Shown here: positions 1 through 10,708 of the stretch, one piece after another | Numbering within the stretch: the first letter of the stretch is position 1 | Layout: each line of letters begins with the position of its first letter | DNA from: Symbiodinium natans | Taxonomy: Eukaryota > Sar > Dinophyceae > Suessiales > Symbiodiniaceae | Reading direction: 5' to 3' | Assembly (NCBI GenBank): GCA_905221605.1 | Contig: CAJNDS010001013.1 | Location: forward strand, 312,001-376,000 | Length of the DNA stretch: 64,000 nt | The notes under the pieces: generated by a model | What the model was told of the DNA's origin: nothing | The model's database searches: none | Seen by the model: only the letters and a program-made list of their open reading frames with translations | Translations under genes and position numbers: made by a program

Positions 1-674
1 AGCTGCCCTATCGGCGCCTATCATCCACAAACCCTTGTTCTGGACTACTGGACCTGCTTTTGCAACGATGCTTCTGCAATGGCCATTGGGACCTATAGAA
101 AAAACTGTTGAACGAACCCAAACCACTGCTAACAAAACATACCAGGAACCGCCTTTGTCCCATCCGCTAACCCTGCCTGGTAGGCAGACGGCCGGCCGGC
201 AGCAGGATACTCCGCGACGCGCTCCTGATGTGCACACCCAAGCGCTTTGGGGTTTGGGGTTTAGGGCTCAGGGTTTAGGGTTTGGGGTTTAGGGTTTGGC
301 ATCAGCCCCTCGTTCAAAAAAACTCCGGCATCAGCATCAGAAGGCTGAGGAATTGGGAGGTTCCGGCTTGATACCCCAAAACCCCATAGGCGGCAAAACG
401 TCCGTTTCTGTAAGCCGACAAGTCTAACAAGCAAGTAATAGACCTGATTTCCCTAAACCCTGAAACTTCACCCCAGATCTCTCAAGCCAGCTTGATCAAC
501 CAGAATTCCTGCATGCTTTACTGTTTCTCGCTAGTTTCAAACTTTCTAATTCTACTGAGCTCAAATTATAACCATACACTCGAAACTCAACCATTTGACC
601 CGACCTAAACTCCAAATAATAAATTCTAAATCAAAAACGGTTGCAAAACTCGCCAAACCACCAGACCGCTACAC
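1..674. other. Non-coding stretch with one telomeric-type tract
   Basis: I see no convincing exon here. A degenerate G-strand telomeric tract (TTTAGGG mixed with TTTGGGG) lies at about 245-297. The rest is unique sequence with scattered CCCTAAA-like fragments near 440-470. Open frames across it end in the translated telomeric repeat and look spurious. Confidence 0.6.
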
Positions 675-746
675 CGCTTCGCTTCCAAGGTTCCGCGGCC
701 GCACGGAAGGCCCAGCGAACGTCCACCGAGGCGCCGAGCACGCTGC
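675..746 (-). CDS. Candidate internal exon, unknown protein
   Basis: On the minus strand a 72-nt segment lies between an AG|G acceptor (GGCAAG|GCAGC) and a GT donor (AGCG|GTGTAGC). It reads SVLGASVDVRWAFRAAAEPW in one open frame, with a 2-nt lead and a 1-nt overhang. A degenerate plus-strand frame also exists over the same DNA (an Arg/Gly-rich reading) but has a weaker composition. The island could belong to the minus-strand gene modelled upstream at 1321-4725, but its phase does not join directly to the exon at 1321-1389, so a missing exon or a separate gene is possible. Product not recognised. Confidence 0.35.
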
Positions 747-780
747 CTTGCCGAGAGAGCCCAAGGCAACATACTTCCGT

Positions 781-847
781 AGGGGTTTAGGGTTTAGGGT
801 TCAGGGTTTAGGGTTTAGGTTAAACCCTAGGGTTCAGGGTTTAGGGA
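781..847 (+). repeat. Interstitial telomeric tract with internal inversion
   Basis: About nine TTTAGGG-type units on the plus strand, some varied to TTCAGGG. In the middle the array flips to TAAACCCTAGGG, so G-strand and C-strand repeats meet head to head at about 818-832. Confidence 0.85.
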
Positions 848-1320
848 GCTGGTTTAGGGCTCTCAATGCAATATGCCCTATACCCACGCGGACCTTAACA
901 CCGAAGAAACCCAAAAAAGAATGGCCCCGTAAGCCTCAAATAGTGGCCTAAAGTGGCAACATAAGGGCCAAAAAGCTGACCATAATGTACAGGGTATAAA
1001 GGCCACTGTTTTGGGTCATCGGGTTTTGGTAGAGACCCCAGCTGCAGTGGTTTCTTGCTCTGAAAACCCTATTCAGGACAGGGTATATTCGCTTGCTGAG
1101 GAGTAGTTAGGTGGGCCCCCCTGAGTCTCTAAGAGGCCCTAAACCCTCAACCCTAAAATGGATGTTTGTGGCCTCTAGCCTGAACCGCAGCTTTAGGTCT
1201 GGAACCTGCTGGGTGAGAGATGAGATGCAAACTTCCTGGGGCTCAGCTGCTACATCTCATTACCCAAAATCCAAAACCCTTAAACCCACAACCTTAAACC
1301 CTGAACCCTAAACCCTAAAC

Positions 1321-4300
1321 CCTATCAACTGCCGAAGAGGAATCTGAGGGCCTCCGCGAGCACTCGAAGAGGTGTAGGTCACCGCCGGCCTGACGTTGGA
1401 CGCTCTTACCGGCATAAGAGCTTAGGTTCAGGGTTTATAGGGTATATAGAGTTTGGGTTTATAGGGTATATTATAGGGTTTGGGTTTGTGGGTTTATCGG
1501 GTTTATGGAATTTACAGATTTTACAGGGTTTAAAGGGATTATAGGGTTTACAGGGGTTTATAGGGTCTAGTATACGGTTTACGGCTTCGGGCAGCCTAAA
1601 CCACGCAAACCCTAACTCCTAATTCATCCCTAAACCCTAAACCCGCAAGTGCAAAAGTCTTGAGGTCAAGTGCTCATGGCCACGTAGGGTCTGGGAGGGC
1701 AGGTCATGGTCTTTAGAAGCTCTAGAGGTTTCGGCTTAGGGCTTACGGCTTATGAGGGTCTAGGGTTTGGGGTGCAGGGCTTCTATAAGGGATAAGGAAT
1801 GTGGGTTTCGAGTCTAGGGCTACGGGTTCGGGTTTAGGGAAAACATGAGCTTGGATTCCGAAGTCTTTCTATAGGCGGGGCTGTAACGCCCAAGTGCTGT
1901 TTTGCAGGGCTGGGGGGTTCACCGGTAAAGTCACAGCCAAAACTAAAGCAAGGACCCTTGTCAGCAGCTAGAGACCAGGGCTTAGGGCTCGGAAGCCCTA
2001 AACCCTAAACCCTAAACCCTTTGTGTTGTTTGGGGGGGGCGGGGTTCAATGTATGGTTTCAAGGCCTCAAGGGTCCAGAGGCTGCCTTCTACAATGCCCT
2101 CGTCCAAAAGGGCTGCTTTTAGGCCTGAGGTTTTCAGTGACCCAGGGAAAGAAAGTACGTACTTTTTGGGCTGCTTATAATACCTAATAAAGGGAACCCA
2201 GAACCCAAAAAGGTGAAAAGGTATACAGTATACCGTATACTACTAGAACCCAATAAGGTGGAAAAGTATACTACTGAACCGCCTAGCTGACACCCTACAC
2301 TTGTCGGAGCTCATCTGTCGGCCTCCCCACGGAAAAGACCACGCCGTGAGCTTCGCGGTGCGGAAGCCGCCAGATCTCGTGTATCTCTTGGACCTTTGCA
2401 TTTCGAGTTTAGGTTTTAAGGCACCCAAAACATACACTATTATAACTAAATAAGGTCCTTTAGGGTTTAGGTTTTAGGGTTTAGGTTTTAAGAGCCCCCG
2501 AAAATAAAATACTGCTCTAAGTAAAATAGGCCGCCATGTGAGCACTAGGGGGGGCGTTGGGGGTGGTGTGCTTGGACCCTAAACCCTAAACCCTAAACCC
2601 TAAACCCTAAACCCTACACCCTAAACCCTAAACCCTAAACCCTAAACCTAGGCTGGCGTGTCGAGCTTTGAAGATTCCGGCTGGCACAGGACCAAGGCCC
2701 TGGCTGTGCAGTTGGGTTTAGGGTTTAGGGTTTAGGGTTTGGGAATGCTTGCAGGTTTGGGGTTCAGGATTTGGGGCTTTCGGGTCTACGGATTTTGGGT
2801 TCAAGGTTTTGGGAGTTTTACATCTACGCCCTGAGCCCTTGAACCCCGAAACCCCTAAACTTCAACCCTGATACCGCAAATCCAAAATCCCAAAACCAGA
2901 ACAGGCCTAAACCCTCAAGCCAGAACAACCCGGTAACCCAAAAGCACAAAACCCTAAACCCACGAGCCCTAACCTTAAACCCTAAACCCTAAACCCTAAA
3001 CCCTAAACCCTAAACCCTAAACCCTAAACCCTAAACCCTAAACCCTAAACCCTAAACCTTACAGGACCTCAAAAGCATGCAGCTTGGTGACCAGTCTTTG
3101 ACGAGCCTCTTCGTCTGCCGCGTCCGCGGGCAGCGCGGCCATCCTAACGAACTTCGAGTCGCATCGCCCCTTGAGGGTTTAGGGTTTAGGGTTTAGGGTT
3201 TAGGGTTTAGGGTTTAGGGTTTAGGGTTTAGGGATTGGGGTTTAGGGATTAGGGTTTGGGGTTTAGGGTTTAAGGTTCAGGGTTTAGGTTTGGGGTTTAG
3301 GGGTTTAAGAGAGTTTAGGGTTTGGGAAGGGTTTAGGGTTTAGCTTATTTAGGGTCCCAAGGCCCTTTTTTCTAGGAATGGGGTCTACTCTGGGCCTACA
3401 GAGAGCTGCGGATGACGGTTTCGGGTTTAGGAAAAGGCATAGGGATTAGGGTTTAGGGAATAGGGTTTAGGGTTTAGGGTTCAGGCTTTAGGGTTCAGGG
3501 TTTCGGGTTCAGGGTTCAGGGCCTGTGTTTGCTCAATGTTGTACGCAGCGCTCCCGTGCGCCTGGCTGCTGCGTCCGTGAAGCGCATTCCGTAGACCGTG
3601 AGGCCTGGCTCCCAAGTCAAAGCACTCAAAGCTTAAAATTCTAAACCGCTTAAAACAACAAAACATAAACAACCGAAAGCAAAAAACAAAACAAACTACA
3701 ACAACAAAACCCTCGAACCCAAAATGCCTAAAACAACAAAACCCTGAAACCCTACAACCCAACAATAAAAACAAAAAGAAGATCGAACCCAACAAACCCT
3801 CGAACCTCAAAAAAAATAAACCCTAAATCCTCAGCCCTGGCTCCCAAAAGTTCACGCAAGATAAGCTCTGCGGCTCAACCCCCCACCCCCGCCTCTGCGG
3901 GTTGGAACTCCCAACATCAAACTTCGGGTCCAGGGTTTTCCGGCTCTAGGGGGCTTCGGGAAGTTGGGTTTCTTTTTGGGGGGGGAGAGATCGAAACTGT
4001 GGAAAAGTTAGGCACCCTCACGCGCAGAGGAGCATGCTGCAAGGCAGAGACCCGAGAATTAGTCTTTTGGGAGTTTAGGGTTTAGGGTCCCGGGTTTAGG
4101 GTTCGGTCAAACCCCACCTGGACTTGCCAAACAAAAAATGGTGGGTAACCCGATGCACTCACTTCCAGCGGCAACCATTGGGTATAGTAGCCTAGAAGCT
4201 ATGCTCCAAGCCCCTGAACCCGAAGGGCCCCATGTACCTGTTCTAGCCGATGCTGAAGCATGGTGCTATGGAGAAAATCCTCCCCTCCCATACTAATAGG

Positions 4301-4725
4301 GGGCTGCGGGGACGCCACAAAAAAAAAGAGGGTCCAACTTCTGGGTGTGGAAACCATGCCCCCAAGGAGGAGGGCTTAGGGTTTAGGGTTTAGGGTTTGG
4401 GGTTTAGGGTTTAGGGTTTAGGGCCTCGGGCTTAGGGATTTTTGGGGTTCAGGGCTGCCGCCTGAGTCTCTCAACTCGTGCGCCAGAGCTTCCATGAACT
4501 GCTCCATGAAGTGCGTTGCCTGACAGCAAGGCACACAAAGGGTCCATGTACCTATATGGTAGATACTTGGGGGGGGTTCCTATATAGTAGCTTCAGGGCC
4601 CAAGCACATGCTATATAGGTACATGGACCCTTCGGGGCACACACACACACACACCCCTGCTATCTGAATCCAGAGAGCCTTCCTGCAAACTCTCAACAGC
4701 TTCAGCACAAGCCGGAGGGTGCGGG
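1321..4725 (-). CDS. Seven-exon gene model, unknown protein
   Basis: Minus-strand exons, 5' to 3': 4655-4725, 4462-4519, 3523-3604, 3063-3143, about 2651-2712, 2301-2393 and 1321-1389. Codon phase matches at each junction, with one doubtful donor at the fifth exon, where an in-frame TAG lies just before the AG|GTTTAG boundary and a GC donor (CCA|GCCTAG) is needed instead. Donors seen are GTGTGT, GCGGCA, GCCCTG, GTAAGG, GTGTAG and GTTTAG; acceptors are mostly AG|G. Stretches of the predicted protein are FMEQFMEALAHELRDSG, LTVYGMRFTDAAARRTGAL, DAADEEARQRLVTKLHAFE and WRLPHREAHGVVFSVGRPTD. I recognise no family. Introns hold long telomeric tracts (both orientations) and one inverted-repeat element at 4538-4632. 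The start and true ends are not visible. An uninterrupted plus-strand reading exists over some exons, but splice sites favour minus. Confidence 0.5.
1425..1575 (+). repeat. TTTATAGGG-variant repeat block
   Basis: A block dominated by a lengthened unit, TTTATAGGG, with TTTACAGGG variants, on the plus strand. It lies in the intron between the exons at 1321-1389 and 2301-2393. The same variant recurs at about 38570-38830 and 53115-53270, so it is a distinct sequence class and not random decay of TTTAGGG. Confidence 0.8.
2577..2648 (-). repeat. Interstitial telomeric tract
   Basis: About ten CCCTAAA units on the plus strand (TTTAGGG on the minus strand), nearly perfect, ending directly at the left edge of the exon-like island at 2651-2712. 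Confidence 0.95.
2976..3060 (-). repeat. Interstitial telomeric tract beside a splice donor
   Basis: About twelve nearly perfect CCCTAAA units on the plus strand. On the minus (gene-sense) strand this is TTTAGGG and starts immediately after the GTAAGG donor of the exon at 3063-3143. Confidence 0.95.
3174..3516 (+). repeat. Interstitial telomeric tracts inside one intron
   Basis: Two TTTAGGG-rich blocks on the plus strand (about 3174-3345 and 3441-3516), the first perfect for about eight units and then varied to TTTGGGG, GATTAGGG and TTCAGGG. In the minus-strand gene model both lie in the 379-nt intron between the exons at 3523-3604 and 3063-3143. Confidence 0.9.
4538..4632. mobile_element. 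Short inverted-repeat element, family J
   Basis: An element of about 95 bp with inverted ends: GGGTCCATGTACCTATATGG at the left and its near-exact reverse complement at the right. There is no coding capacity. Related copies lie at about 8437-8547, 8656-8766 and 9599-9849, and lone ends at 12110-12160 and 37718-37735. It sits in an intron of the gene model at 1321-4725. Confidence 0.75.
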
Positions 4726-5632
4726 CTACAACTTTCAGGGTTTTGGAGGGGGCAGGGCTTAGGGTGTTTTGAGTATGGAACTTGAGCTGTTGGCCAAAAG
4801 CAGACGGGAGGCAATTGAGGGAAGACTGGTCTTCTCTCTCGTCAGGCTTCACCGAGTAAACCCACCACGACCTACTCAATATCTCCCCTATATGTAAAAC
4901 TATTCTATATACCCAGAACCCATACCCCTTAGCCTATACTGGGAGAATATAAGGAAGGTTCTTGCCACACCCCTTAATTTCGTTTAAGGGTGTGCCCAAG
5001 GGGTAGTTGAATATTTTTTAGACTAGAACTAATCACGAAGAACTTGAAGCCTATAAGCCCTGCTGGTGTGTTGGTCGCCCACTGTGAGGCATATACAGGG
5101 TTCCATGTCTGCTGTTTAAGGTTTAGGGTATAGGGTTTAGAGTTTACTGTGTGGACCACCTTTCAATGCCGAATCGGTGCACAAGCACGCGTCTCGCGCA
5201 AAGGCCTGCAAGCCTTGCAAAGTCTACGAGACTTTGAAACCGCACACGCCCTAAAACTTGAGGGTTGGTCTAACCCTCAAGGCATTCCAGGGCGCTTTGT
5301 GATACAGTACCCTAAGCTACAAACTGCAAAAGGGCAGTACTTTCCTGTAGCCTAGGTGGCTACTTGGGCCACAGATCGAGCCCTTTGGGGACTAAGTATG
5401 TACTATGTTGGCACATGGATCCGTTGAGTTGTGTTTGAGGTTTGGGGTTCGGGCCATGTTGTTTTTGTTTTCCGTTTATGCCCTGCTATATATGTATATA
5501 CATATGTGCTACATATATGTAGACATAACATATATACTAACCCGAAACACTGCACTCCCTAAGTCTCAATTCCGAAGCCCTACGCTCCCTAAACCCGGAA
5601 TCCCCAAACCCCGACCCCCTCCCGGCCAGCAC
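4726..5632. other. Mostly non-coding; possible exon at 4780-4880
   Basis: Minus-strand reading over 4780-4880 gives a fair frame (YSVKPDEREDQSSLNCLPS) that might be a further upstream exon of the neighbouring gene model, but I could not fix its splice sites. 4975-5150 has an imperfect inverted repeat rich in CCCTTAAG-like words. 5149-5355 has an open plus-strand frame of unremarkable composition. No other feature is evident. Confidence 0.4.
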
Positions 5633-7455
5633 CGCCGCCCCGCGCCCTGGAGCCCACTGTGCGGGGCTCTTCAGCGCCTCCTCGCAAGACCTTTGAGCTG
5701 TCTCTGTCTACGGGTGACGTGTATTAGCTTCAACTTGCAACGCAAGAAAGGGCACACACACTCCTTCTCTCTCTGAGTATATATGTAAATGTACTTGTAC
5801 TTGTACTTGTACATACATACATACATACATACATACATACATACATACATACATACATACATACATACAGGTGCATGAGTATGTCCGTATATGTAACTTG
5901 ACATAGAACGACATAGCACCCCTCATACAAATGTACATACATGCATATACTACATAAATTATACTATACACTTTGTAGTATATGCAATGTACATATAACG
6001 AGAGTTCTGTATGCATGTGTGGAAACATACGGCCATTTCTCTAGATTGTGGTCCCCTTTGCGGTCCTTATTACAAGGCGGCCGCTCTCATTTGGGTACCC
6101 AAAAGGGACCATCTTTTCGAGAGCTAACCATATATAGGTGAGTTTAATACATTGTATGGTACACACACATATGTATATATATATATACATGTGCACACAT
6201 GCAATTCTGTACACAACTCTGTAAACACGCACCCGGCAGCCGCCCTGGGCCCTCGGCACGGCCAGTACCCGAGCTCCCTTCGGCAGCCTTGGCACCTGCA
6301 GAGGCGCTCAGATAAGCTTAGGTCTTGGGGATTATGGGGTTTAGGGTTTCGGGCTAAACCCTAAACCCAGAACCTTAAATTAGTAAAAACCAACATACCA
6401 GCTCCTAAATTATAAAGCACACACACACACCAAGCCCTAAACTCTGAACTCTGCACCAGGTCCTGAATAATAAAACGACAGAAGCTACACAGTAAGTCCA
6501 AAGTCCGAGGAGCCAGGGTCGACACCAAGAAGCTCAACGAGCGCAAGGACTCCTTGGAAATGGGTTCAGGGTTTAGGGTTTAGGGTTTAGGGTTTAGGGT
6601 CTAGGGTTTAGGGTTTAGGGTTTAGGGTTTAGGGGCTGGGGTTTTGGGTTTCGTCTAGAGGCTCGGGCTTAGGGCTTTAAGGTTGTGACGTGTAGGCTGA
6701 GGGTTTAAATGCTGTTTGGGGTCTCGGAATTACTTCGGGCTTACCTAGAATATCCTATATGCTCTTAAAGAAGGCCCGGAGCAACAGCCTGAAGACAAAC
6801 AGAAACACAACCCCTCGTTGGGAAACAAGCAACAAAACGACGAGCAATAATTCCAAATCAAGACCTGAATCGTCCAGCGCCGGCGCCGCCCCAGTGGCAA
6901 CGCTGCCCGGTGAGCTCGAAGCAGCCGCACCTCGATTCGAGGAATGAAGCGAATGCCGCGGTGCTAGTCTACACAAATCCCAAGACAATGCCCAACAGAC
7001 GACGTGCTGGCTGCACTTGCACTTCCTGCACCGACTAGAACGGACGTGCCATCAACTTGCAGTGCAAGAGACTTCGAGTGCGGGTCCGAGTTGATCACCC
7101 CCCCCCATCCTCAAAGCCCAACCCAAACCCTGGACCCTGTCCGAATACAACCCTAAACCCTAAACCCTAAACCCTAAACCCTAAACCTCAAACCCTAAAC
7201 CCTTCAGCTGACCCGGCCCCCCCAGTATCGACCCAAGGCCTCAGCCCTAAACCTCGCCTCCGACTACTAAGGGGGAACATCCCAAGACATTAGCAGTATG
7301 ACTATTCTGACCCTAAACTCTAAACCCTAAACCCTAAACCCTAAACTCCCAAGGCAATTTCAGCAACCCTAAACCCCGCCTCCGACGTGCATCAGCCCCG
7401 ATATCTCCAGGTCCGGATGCTCCTGCGCAGCCTGCGCCAAGACAGCCTCGGCATC
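5633..7455 (-). CDS. Four candidate exons of an unknown gene
   Basis: Minus-strand islands at 7375-7455, 6865-6930, 6233-6295 and 5633-5690 (5' to 3'). The first three are each a whole number of codons (27, 22 and 21) in phase 0 and join in frame; the last starts in phase 0 and leaves one base. Acceptors are GGGCAG|G, ATCGAG|G, CTGCAG|G and CAAAG|G; donors are GTTTAG, GTCTTG, GTGCGT and GTGCTG. The first exon reads DAEAVLAQAAQEHPDLEISG, helical and acidic, and is the most convincing; the others are Arg-rich and could be read in other frames. They may be upstream exons of the model at 1321-4725. Function unknown. Confidence 0.38.
5774..5870. repeat. Tetranucleotide microsatellite
   Basis: A (TTGTAC/TACA)n array: first CTTGTA steps, then about fifteen perfect TACA units at 5811-5869. 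Open in several frames on both strands without stops, so the Met/Tyr/Val/Cys-rich readings over it are artefacts. Confidence 0.95.
6497..6563 (+). CDS. Candidate exon, strand uncertain
   Basis: On the plus strand, TAAG|TCC to ATGG|GTTCAG gives 22 codons plus one base reading VRGARVDTKKLNERKDSLEM, a highly charged helix-like peptide. The donor is the first unit of the following TTTAGGG tract (a GTTCAGGG variant), and a CCCTAAA-like tract lies to the left. The minus strand also reads open with an AAG|G acceptor, and the neighbouring islands look minus-strand, so orientation is not settled. Product not recognised. Confidence 0.35.
6564..6655 (+). repeat. Interstitial telomeric tract
   Basis: About eleven TTTAGGG units on the plus strand with two variants, ending in degenerate GGGTTT words near 6650. 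Confidence 0.95.
7147..7348 (-). repeat. Two CCCTAAA tracts
   Basis: CCCTAAA tracts at 7147-7203 (about eight units) and 7312-7348 (about five units) with a short C-rich unique stretch between. The second is followed at 7371-7374 by a CTAAAC that, on the minus strand, is the GTTTAG donor of the exon at 7375-7455. Confidence 0.92.
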
Positions 7456-7466
7456 CTGCCCAGGAT

Positions 7467-7530
7467 GAGGGTTTAGGGTTTAGGGTTTAGGGTTTAGGGT
7501 TTAGGCTTTAGGGTTTAGGGTTTAAGGCTT
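7467..7530 (+). repeat. Interstitial telomeric tract
   Basis: About nine TTTAGGG units on the plus strand. On the minus strand the tract precedes the AG|G acceptor of the exon ending at 7455. Confidence 0.95.
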
Positions 7531-7806
7531 AGGGCTTCGGGTTTGGAGTTGTTGTTGGTTTTAAGGTTGCTAGGCCGGGGTGTGGCCAGGCAAAGAAGTC
7601 GACAAACAGAGACATCGACAGACAAAGATAGGCGCGGAAGTAGATCAATGGACACACAGGCAACAGACAAACAGATACATACATGCAAGTTGGTATGGAA
7701 ACAGCTGTCAAATCCTATAATATAGAACCCGCCAGAAAGGGCATACATCTTGTACCTGAAAGGATAGTACACTTAGGGAACCGCGCAAAACTAGTGAGTT
7801 ACAACT

Positions 7807-7821
7807 CCCCCCCCCCCCCCC
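7807..7821. repeat. Poly-C run followed by A-rich bases
   Basis: A run of about fifteen C followed by AAATA. It is one of many C-run/A-run or T-run/G-run junctions in the window. Confidence 0.85.
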
Positions 7822-7883
7822 AAATATTGCAGGGTACAACCTCAAAACATATTCGGTAGTTGGGGATGCTAGTAAACTCTGGC

Positions 7884-7947
7884 CCCTAAACCCTAAACCC
7901 TAAACCCTAAACCCTAAACCCTAAACCCTAAACCCTAAACCCCAAAC
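7884..7947 (-). repeat. Interstitial telomeric tract
   Basis: About nine CCCTAAA units on the plus strand. The last unit, varied to CCCAAAC, gives on the minus strand the GTTTGG donor of the exon at 7948-8020. Confidence 0.95.
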
Positions 7948-8020
7948 CGTCCTCGAGACTGGTCACGCTGCCAGCCACGCGCTTCACAGTGAAGCCCTCG
8001 GGGGGAATGAGGCACAGGTC
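7948..8020 (-). CDS. Candidate internal exon, unknown protein
   Basis: Minus strand, acceptor TGCGAG|G and donor GACG|GTTTGGGG, 73 nt: 24 codons plus one base. It reads DLCLIPPEGFTVKRVAGSVT, a very protein-like sequence. The 5' splice site is supplied by a TTTGGGG-type telomeric variant. Its phase does not join directly to the exon at 7375-7455, so another exon may intervene or the two may belong to different genes. Product not recognised. Confidence 0.45.
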
Positions 8021-8042
8021 CTCGCAGGTTTAGGACATCACA

Positions 8043-8170
8043 GGGTTTAGGGTTTCAGGTTTAGGTTTTGGGGCTTGAAGCCACGGTTTAGGGTTTAGGG
8101 TTTAGGGTTTCGGGTTTAGGTTTTAGGGTTGAAGGGTTCTATTATAGGGCTTGGAGTTCAGGGTCTATAG
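8043..8170 (+). repeat. Degenerate telomeric tract
   Basis: TTTAGGG units mixed with TTTCAGG, TTTAGG and GGGTTTT variants on the plus strand, most regular at 8088-8125. Confidence 0.85.
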
Positions 8171-8436
8171 GGTTGAAAGGTAGCATCAACGTGGGCAATC
8201 CTAGGTCCTTATGCGCTGAACCTCAAGTGGTGGAGACATGTCAAAGATGTCTCTGCAGGGCTCCCAAACATTGGGCTTCCTTTTTTCGGATTCAGTAGGT
8301 CCTGATAAACGGGCCCCTGCCCGTTTCAGAAACAAAAAACAAGCGCATCCTGAGCAGAGTTTAGAACGAAGCCCCTGCGCTCCGTCAGCGGCGAGCTGGC
8401 GCCAGAGACGAGGACAAGCCCGCCTGACTCATACCC

Positions 8437-8547
8437 GAAGGGTCCATGCCCCTAAGCAGCATATATTTGGGCCCTTTAAAGTCACAATATATTTTTGGAA
8501 CCATAACCCCTGAACCCTAAACCCTGTTTGGGTACATGGACCCTTTG
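8437..8547. mobile_element. Inverted-repeat element, family J
   Basis: Ends are CGAAGGGTCCATG at the left and GGGTACATGGACCCTTTGG at the right, inverted relative to each other. A CCCTAAACCC insert lies just inside the right end (about 8514-8525). A further related inverted pair is seen at about 8656-8766. Confidence 0.65.
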
Positions 8548-8824
8548 GTATAGTTTAAGGGGTTTGGGGCTGTAGGGTGGTGGGCCTTGGGGTACCAAGA
8601 CCTACCTGGGCCGAAGGAACTGATTTCCGCCGTTCGACGTACCGGGCCAGGAAGAGTCCATGAATCTGTGTACAGTAGTACATACTGGGGCCCCAAGGAC
8701 CCAAGGATACCGTACACAGGCACTACTTTAGAGCCCAAGTATACCATTTTGAGCAGACCCTTTCAGGAAAGAACATGAGGGACTTTGCATTGATGACCGA
8801 GGGGGTTTGGATATTTGCGGTTTA

Positions 8825-8921
8825 CTAGACCCAGGAGTAGCCTAGCAACAAAAGGGTACCCTTTTGGTTATAAAGAGGATTGGAAAAAAAAAAGGAAGTA
8901 AGGGCCTACTCCGGGTCCTAG
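8825..8921. mobile_element. Inverted-repeat element, family C
   Basis: Begins CTAGACCCAGGAGTAGCC and ends GGCCTACTCCGGGTCCTAG, so it has terminal inverted repeats of about 18 bp, with AAGGGTACCCTTTTGG as a palindrome inside. Copies with the same ends and core lie at 41781-41890 and 50643-50753. Non-coding. Confidence 0.85.
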
Positions 8922-9600
8922 CTTAGGCCTCGGGCCAGGATGGGGTCTCCAAGCCCTGAACGGGCATCAAAGGGACTGGAGTGGCCGAGAGAGGCCCAGG
9001 TCGCACCCCATAAACCCGAAACCCCCCATACCCAAAACCGTAAATGCACTAAACCCCTAACCCTAAACCCCAAAACCGTAACCCTAAATACCCTAGACCC
9101 ATACCCGAAACCACAAGAGGCCAGCCTCCCTCCACCCCCAACCTTGAAGCCCGAGACCGGACAGCCCGAAAAGACCAGCCGTAGAGCCCGTAGAAACCCA
9201 GGGTTTAGGGTTTAGGGCTTAGGGTTTAGGGACCCTACACCTTGCACCTTCAACCCTACAACACACAGAACCATACCTGCATGACCCGCCAGCACCATGT
9301 TCTTCCTGCTCTTGCAAGCGACCGCAGCCTCAATCCCTTCACTGCAAACCCCTGCACCCACCAGATGCCTTTAAGGCTTCCCGAAGTCCTATCATACCTA
9401 AACCCCAAACCCCAAACCCCAAACCCCAAACCCCAAACCCCAAACCCTAAACCCTCAGCCCATCCTATATCCCAAGCAAAAGCCCCTGAAGCTCCCGAAG
9501 CTGCTTAAGTCAGCGAGGAGCCTTTCCCTGCAGACCGCGCGACCGCCGACTCTTGCGAGCGCGACGTGCGTGCCACGCCCACGACCTGAGGGCAAGAGGG
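8922..9600. other. C-rich block with degenerate repeats; possible exon at its end
   Basis: 8990-9180 is a Pro/Lys-coding C-rich stretch of degenerate CCCTAAA, and 9197-9231 is a short TTTAGGG tract. 9397-9453 is a regular CCCCAAA array. At about 9500-9590 an island reads open both ways: plus with acceptor CCCTGCAG (ATADSCERDVRATPTT then stop), minus with acceptor CCTCAG|G (VVGVARTSRSQESAVARSAG then a stop). One may be a terminal exon. Confidence 0.35.
9397..9453 (-). repeat. CCCCAAA variant array
   Basis: About seven tandem CCCCAAA units (TTTGGGG on the minus strand) passing into CCCTAAA. The same pure TTTGGGG variant forms a longer array at 36894-36970. Confidence 0.92.
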
Positions 9601-10530
9601 TCCCTAAGGCCCATGTACCCATGTAGTACATTATTTGGGCCCTAAAGCTACTGTCCCTAAGGCCCTAGGGCTCTAAGGCCCCTCATGTTTAGGGTGTTTT
9701 GGGCCAAAAGGCCTTCTTACATTATGAGGTTCTTGGGGCTATTTTGAGCCTGAGGGTAATTGTACATATTTGGGGCCTACAGCTACTGTATAGGAATCCC
9801 TTTAAGGCCCAAGTATGTTCTGTATGGGTACATGGACTCTGTGGAAATATAGGGTGGAGGTTGCCGGGTGTCTGGTGTAAACCGTACGATCAACGTAGAT
9901 TGTAGGGCTACAAGGTTCAGGGAGTAAGGTGCCAATGCCAAGAAGCGAGGCACTCCTCAAACGCGCTAAGCCCTAACATTTATGCAGCACCGAGTGCCCC
10001 TTAAAATTCAAAGGAGTATATGATTGTACGATACCTGAACCGATGCTTGGGTGGGTCTTTCTTCTGAAGTAAGATATATGGTGCTCGTTGATTCATGGGG
10101 GGTGGACTCTCTGGGTAGCCCTTGCACCCGACTGCATCCTGGACTCCGTATAGGGACACAACTTGCAAACCTTTCAGCGGATAAACCACCCATGTGGGGG
10201 GTGGGGGGTCTGGGGCGGTTTCTGTAAGTACATTATAGGGCCGATTTCGGGGCTCCCTGAACTTAATATGAGCAATGCGAACCCCGAAACAAGAAAAACA
10301 ACTTGGACAACGGATACACTACCCAGGTTCACAGAGCTTCCATAATTGAAGTCCGATACTCCAAGCATCACCCCCCAAAGATACGTTGCTCCTTCGTTAC
10401 CTGTGTCTTCTTCAGGGCCCCCTGAGGTTTAAATCATGAACCCCAGAGCCAACTAAAAAACCCTAAAACCCCCTCAATCCCCTAACGGTTCAAAGCCTAA
10501 AGCCCTAAACCTGACTTTCGCGGTCAAAGA
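9599..10530. other. Non-coding stretch with inverted-repeat remnants
   Basis: 9599-9849 contains family-J-like ends (CATGTACC near 9612 and GGGTACATGGACTC near 9826) around a longer core. 9950-10420 has only weak open frames on either strand, and I see no supportable exon. CCCTAAA-like words are sparse until 10440. Confidence 0.4.
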
Positions 10531-10531
10531 G

Positions 10532-10579
10532 GCCGCCGCTGCAGCCGACACCACAGCCGCAGCCGTGCCTCTATGGCGC
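10532..10579 (+). CDS. Weak candidate exon, Ala-rich
   Basis: Plus strand, acceptor AAAGAG|GCC, donor GCGC|GTAGGC, sixteen codons reading AADTTAAAVPLWR. The minus strand is also open and Ala-rich, so both strand and reality are doubtful. It lies just upstream of two better plus-strand exons. Confidence 0.25.
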
Positions 10580-10708
10580 GTAGGCTTCGGCTGAAAGGGA
10601 GGCGCCGATGGGGTCAGCCTGGCCATGGGGCGGCTGGGCCCGGGGGGGGTTTGGGGGGGCATGGAAGCAATGTTGGGGGCGCATAAGCGGCTTTTGGGTT
10701 TAATTCAT

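Noticed and set aside
675-774. Plus-strand exon with an Arg/Gly-rich reading ending at GTAGGG
   Set aside because: The minus strand over the same DNA has a more protein-like frame and an equally good pair of splice sites; the plus reading is probably its shadow.
2287-2409. Plus-strand frame with SELICRPPHGKDHAVSFAVR
   Set aside because: Attractive peptide, but its acceptor is weak. The minus strand has AAAG|G and GTGTAG junctions, exactly 31 codons, and phase agreement with the next exon.
5811-5870. CRISPR-like or satellite array
   Set aside because: Simple tetranucleotide repeat without unique spacers.
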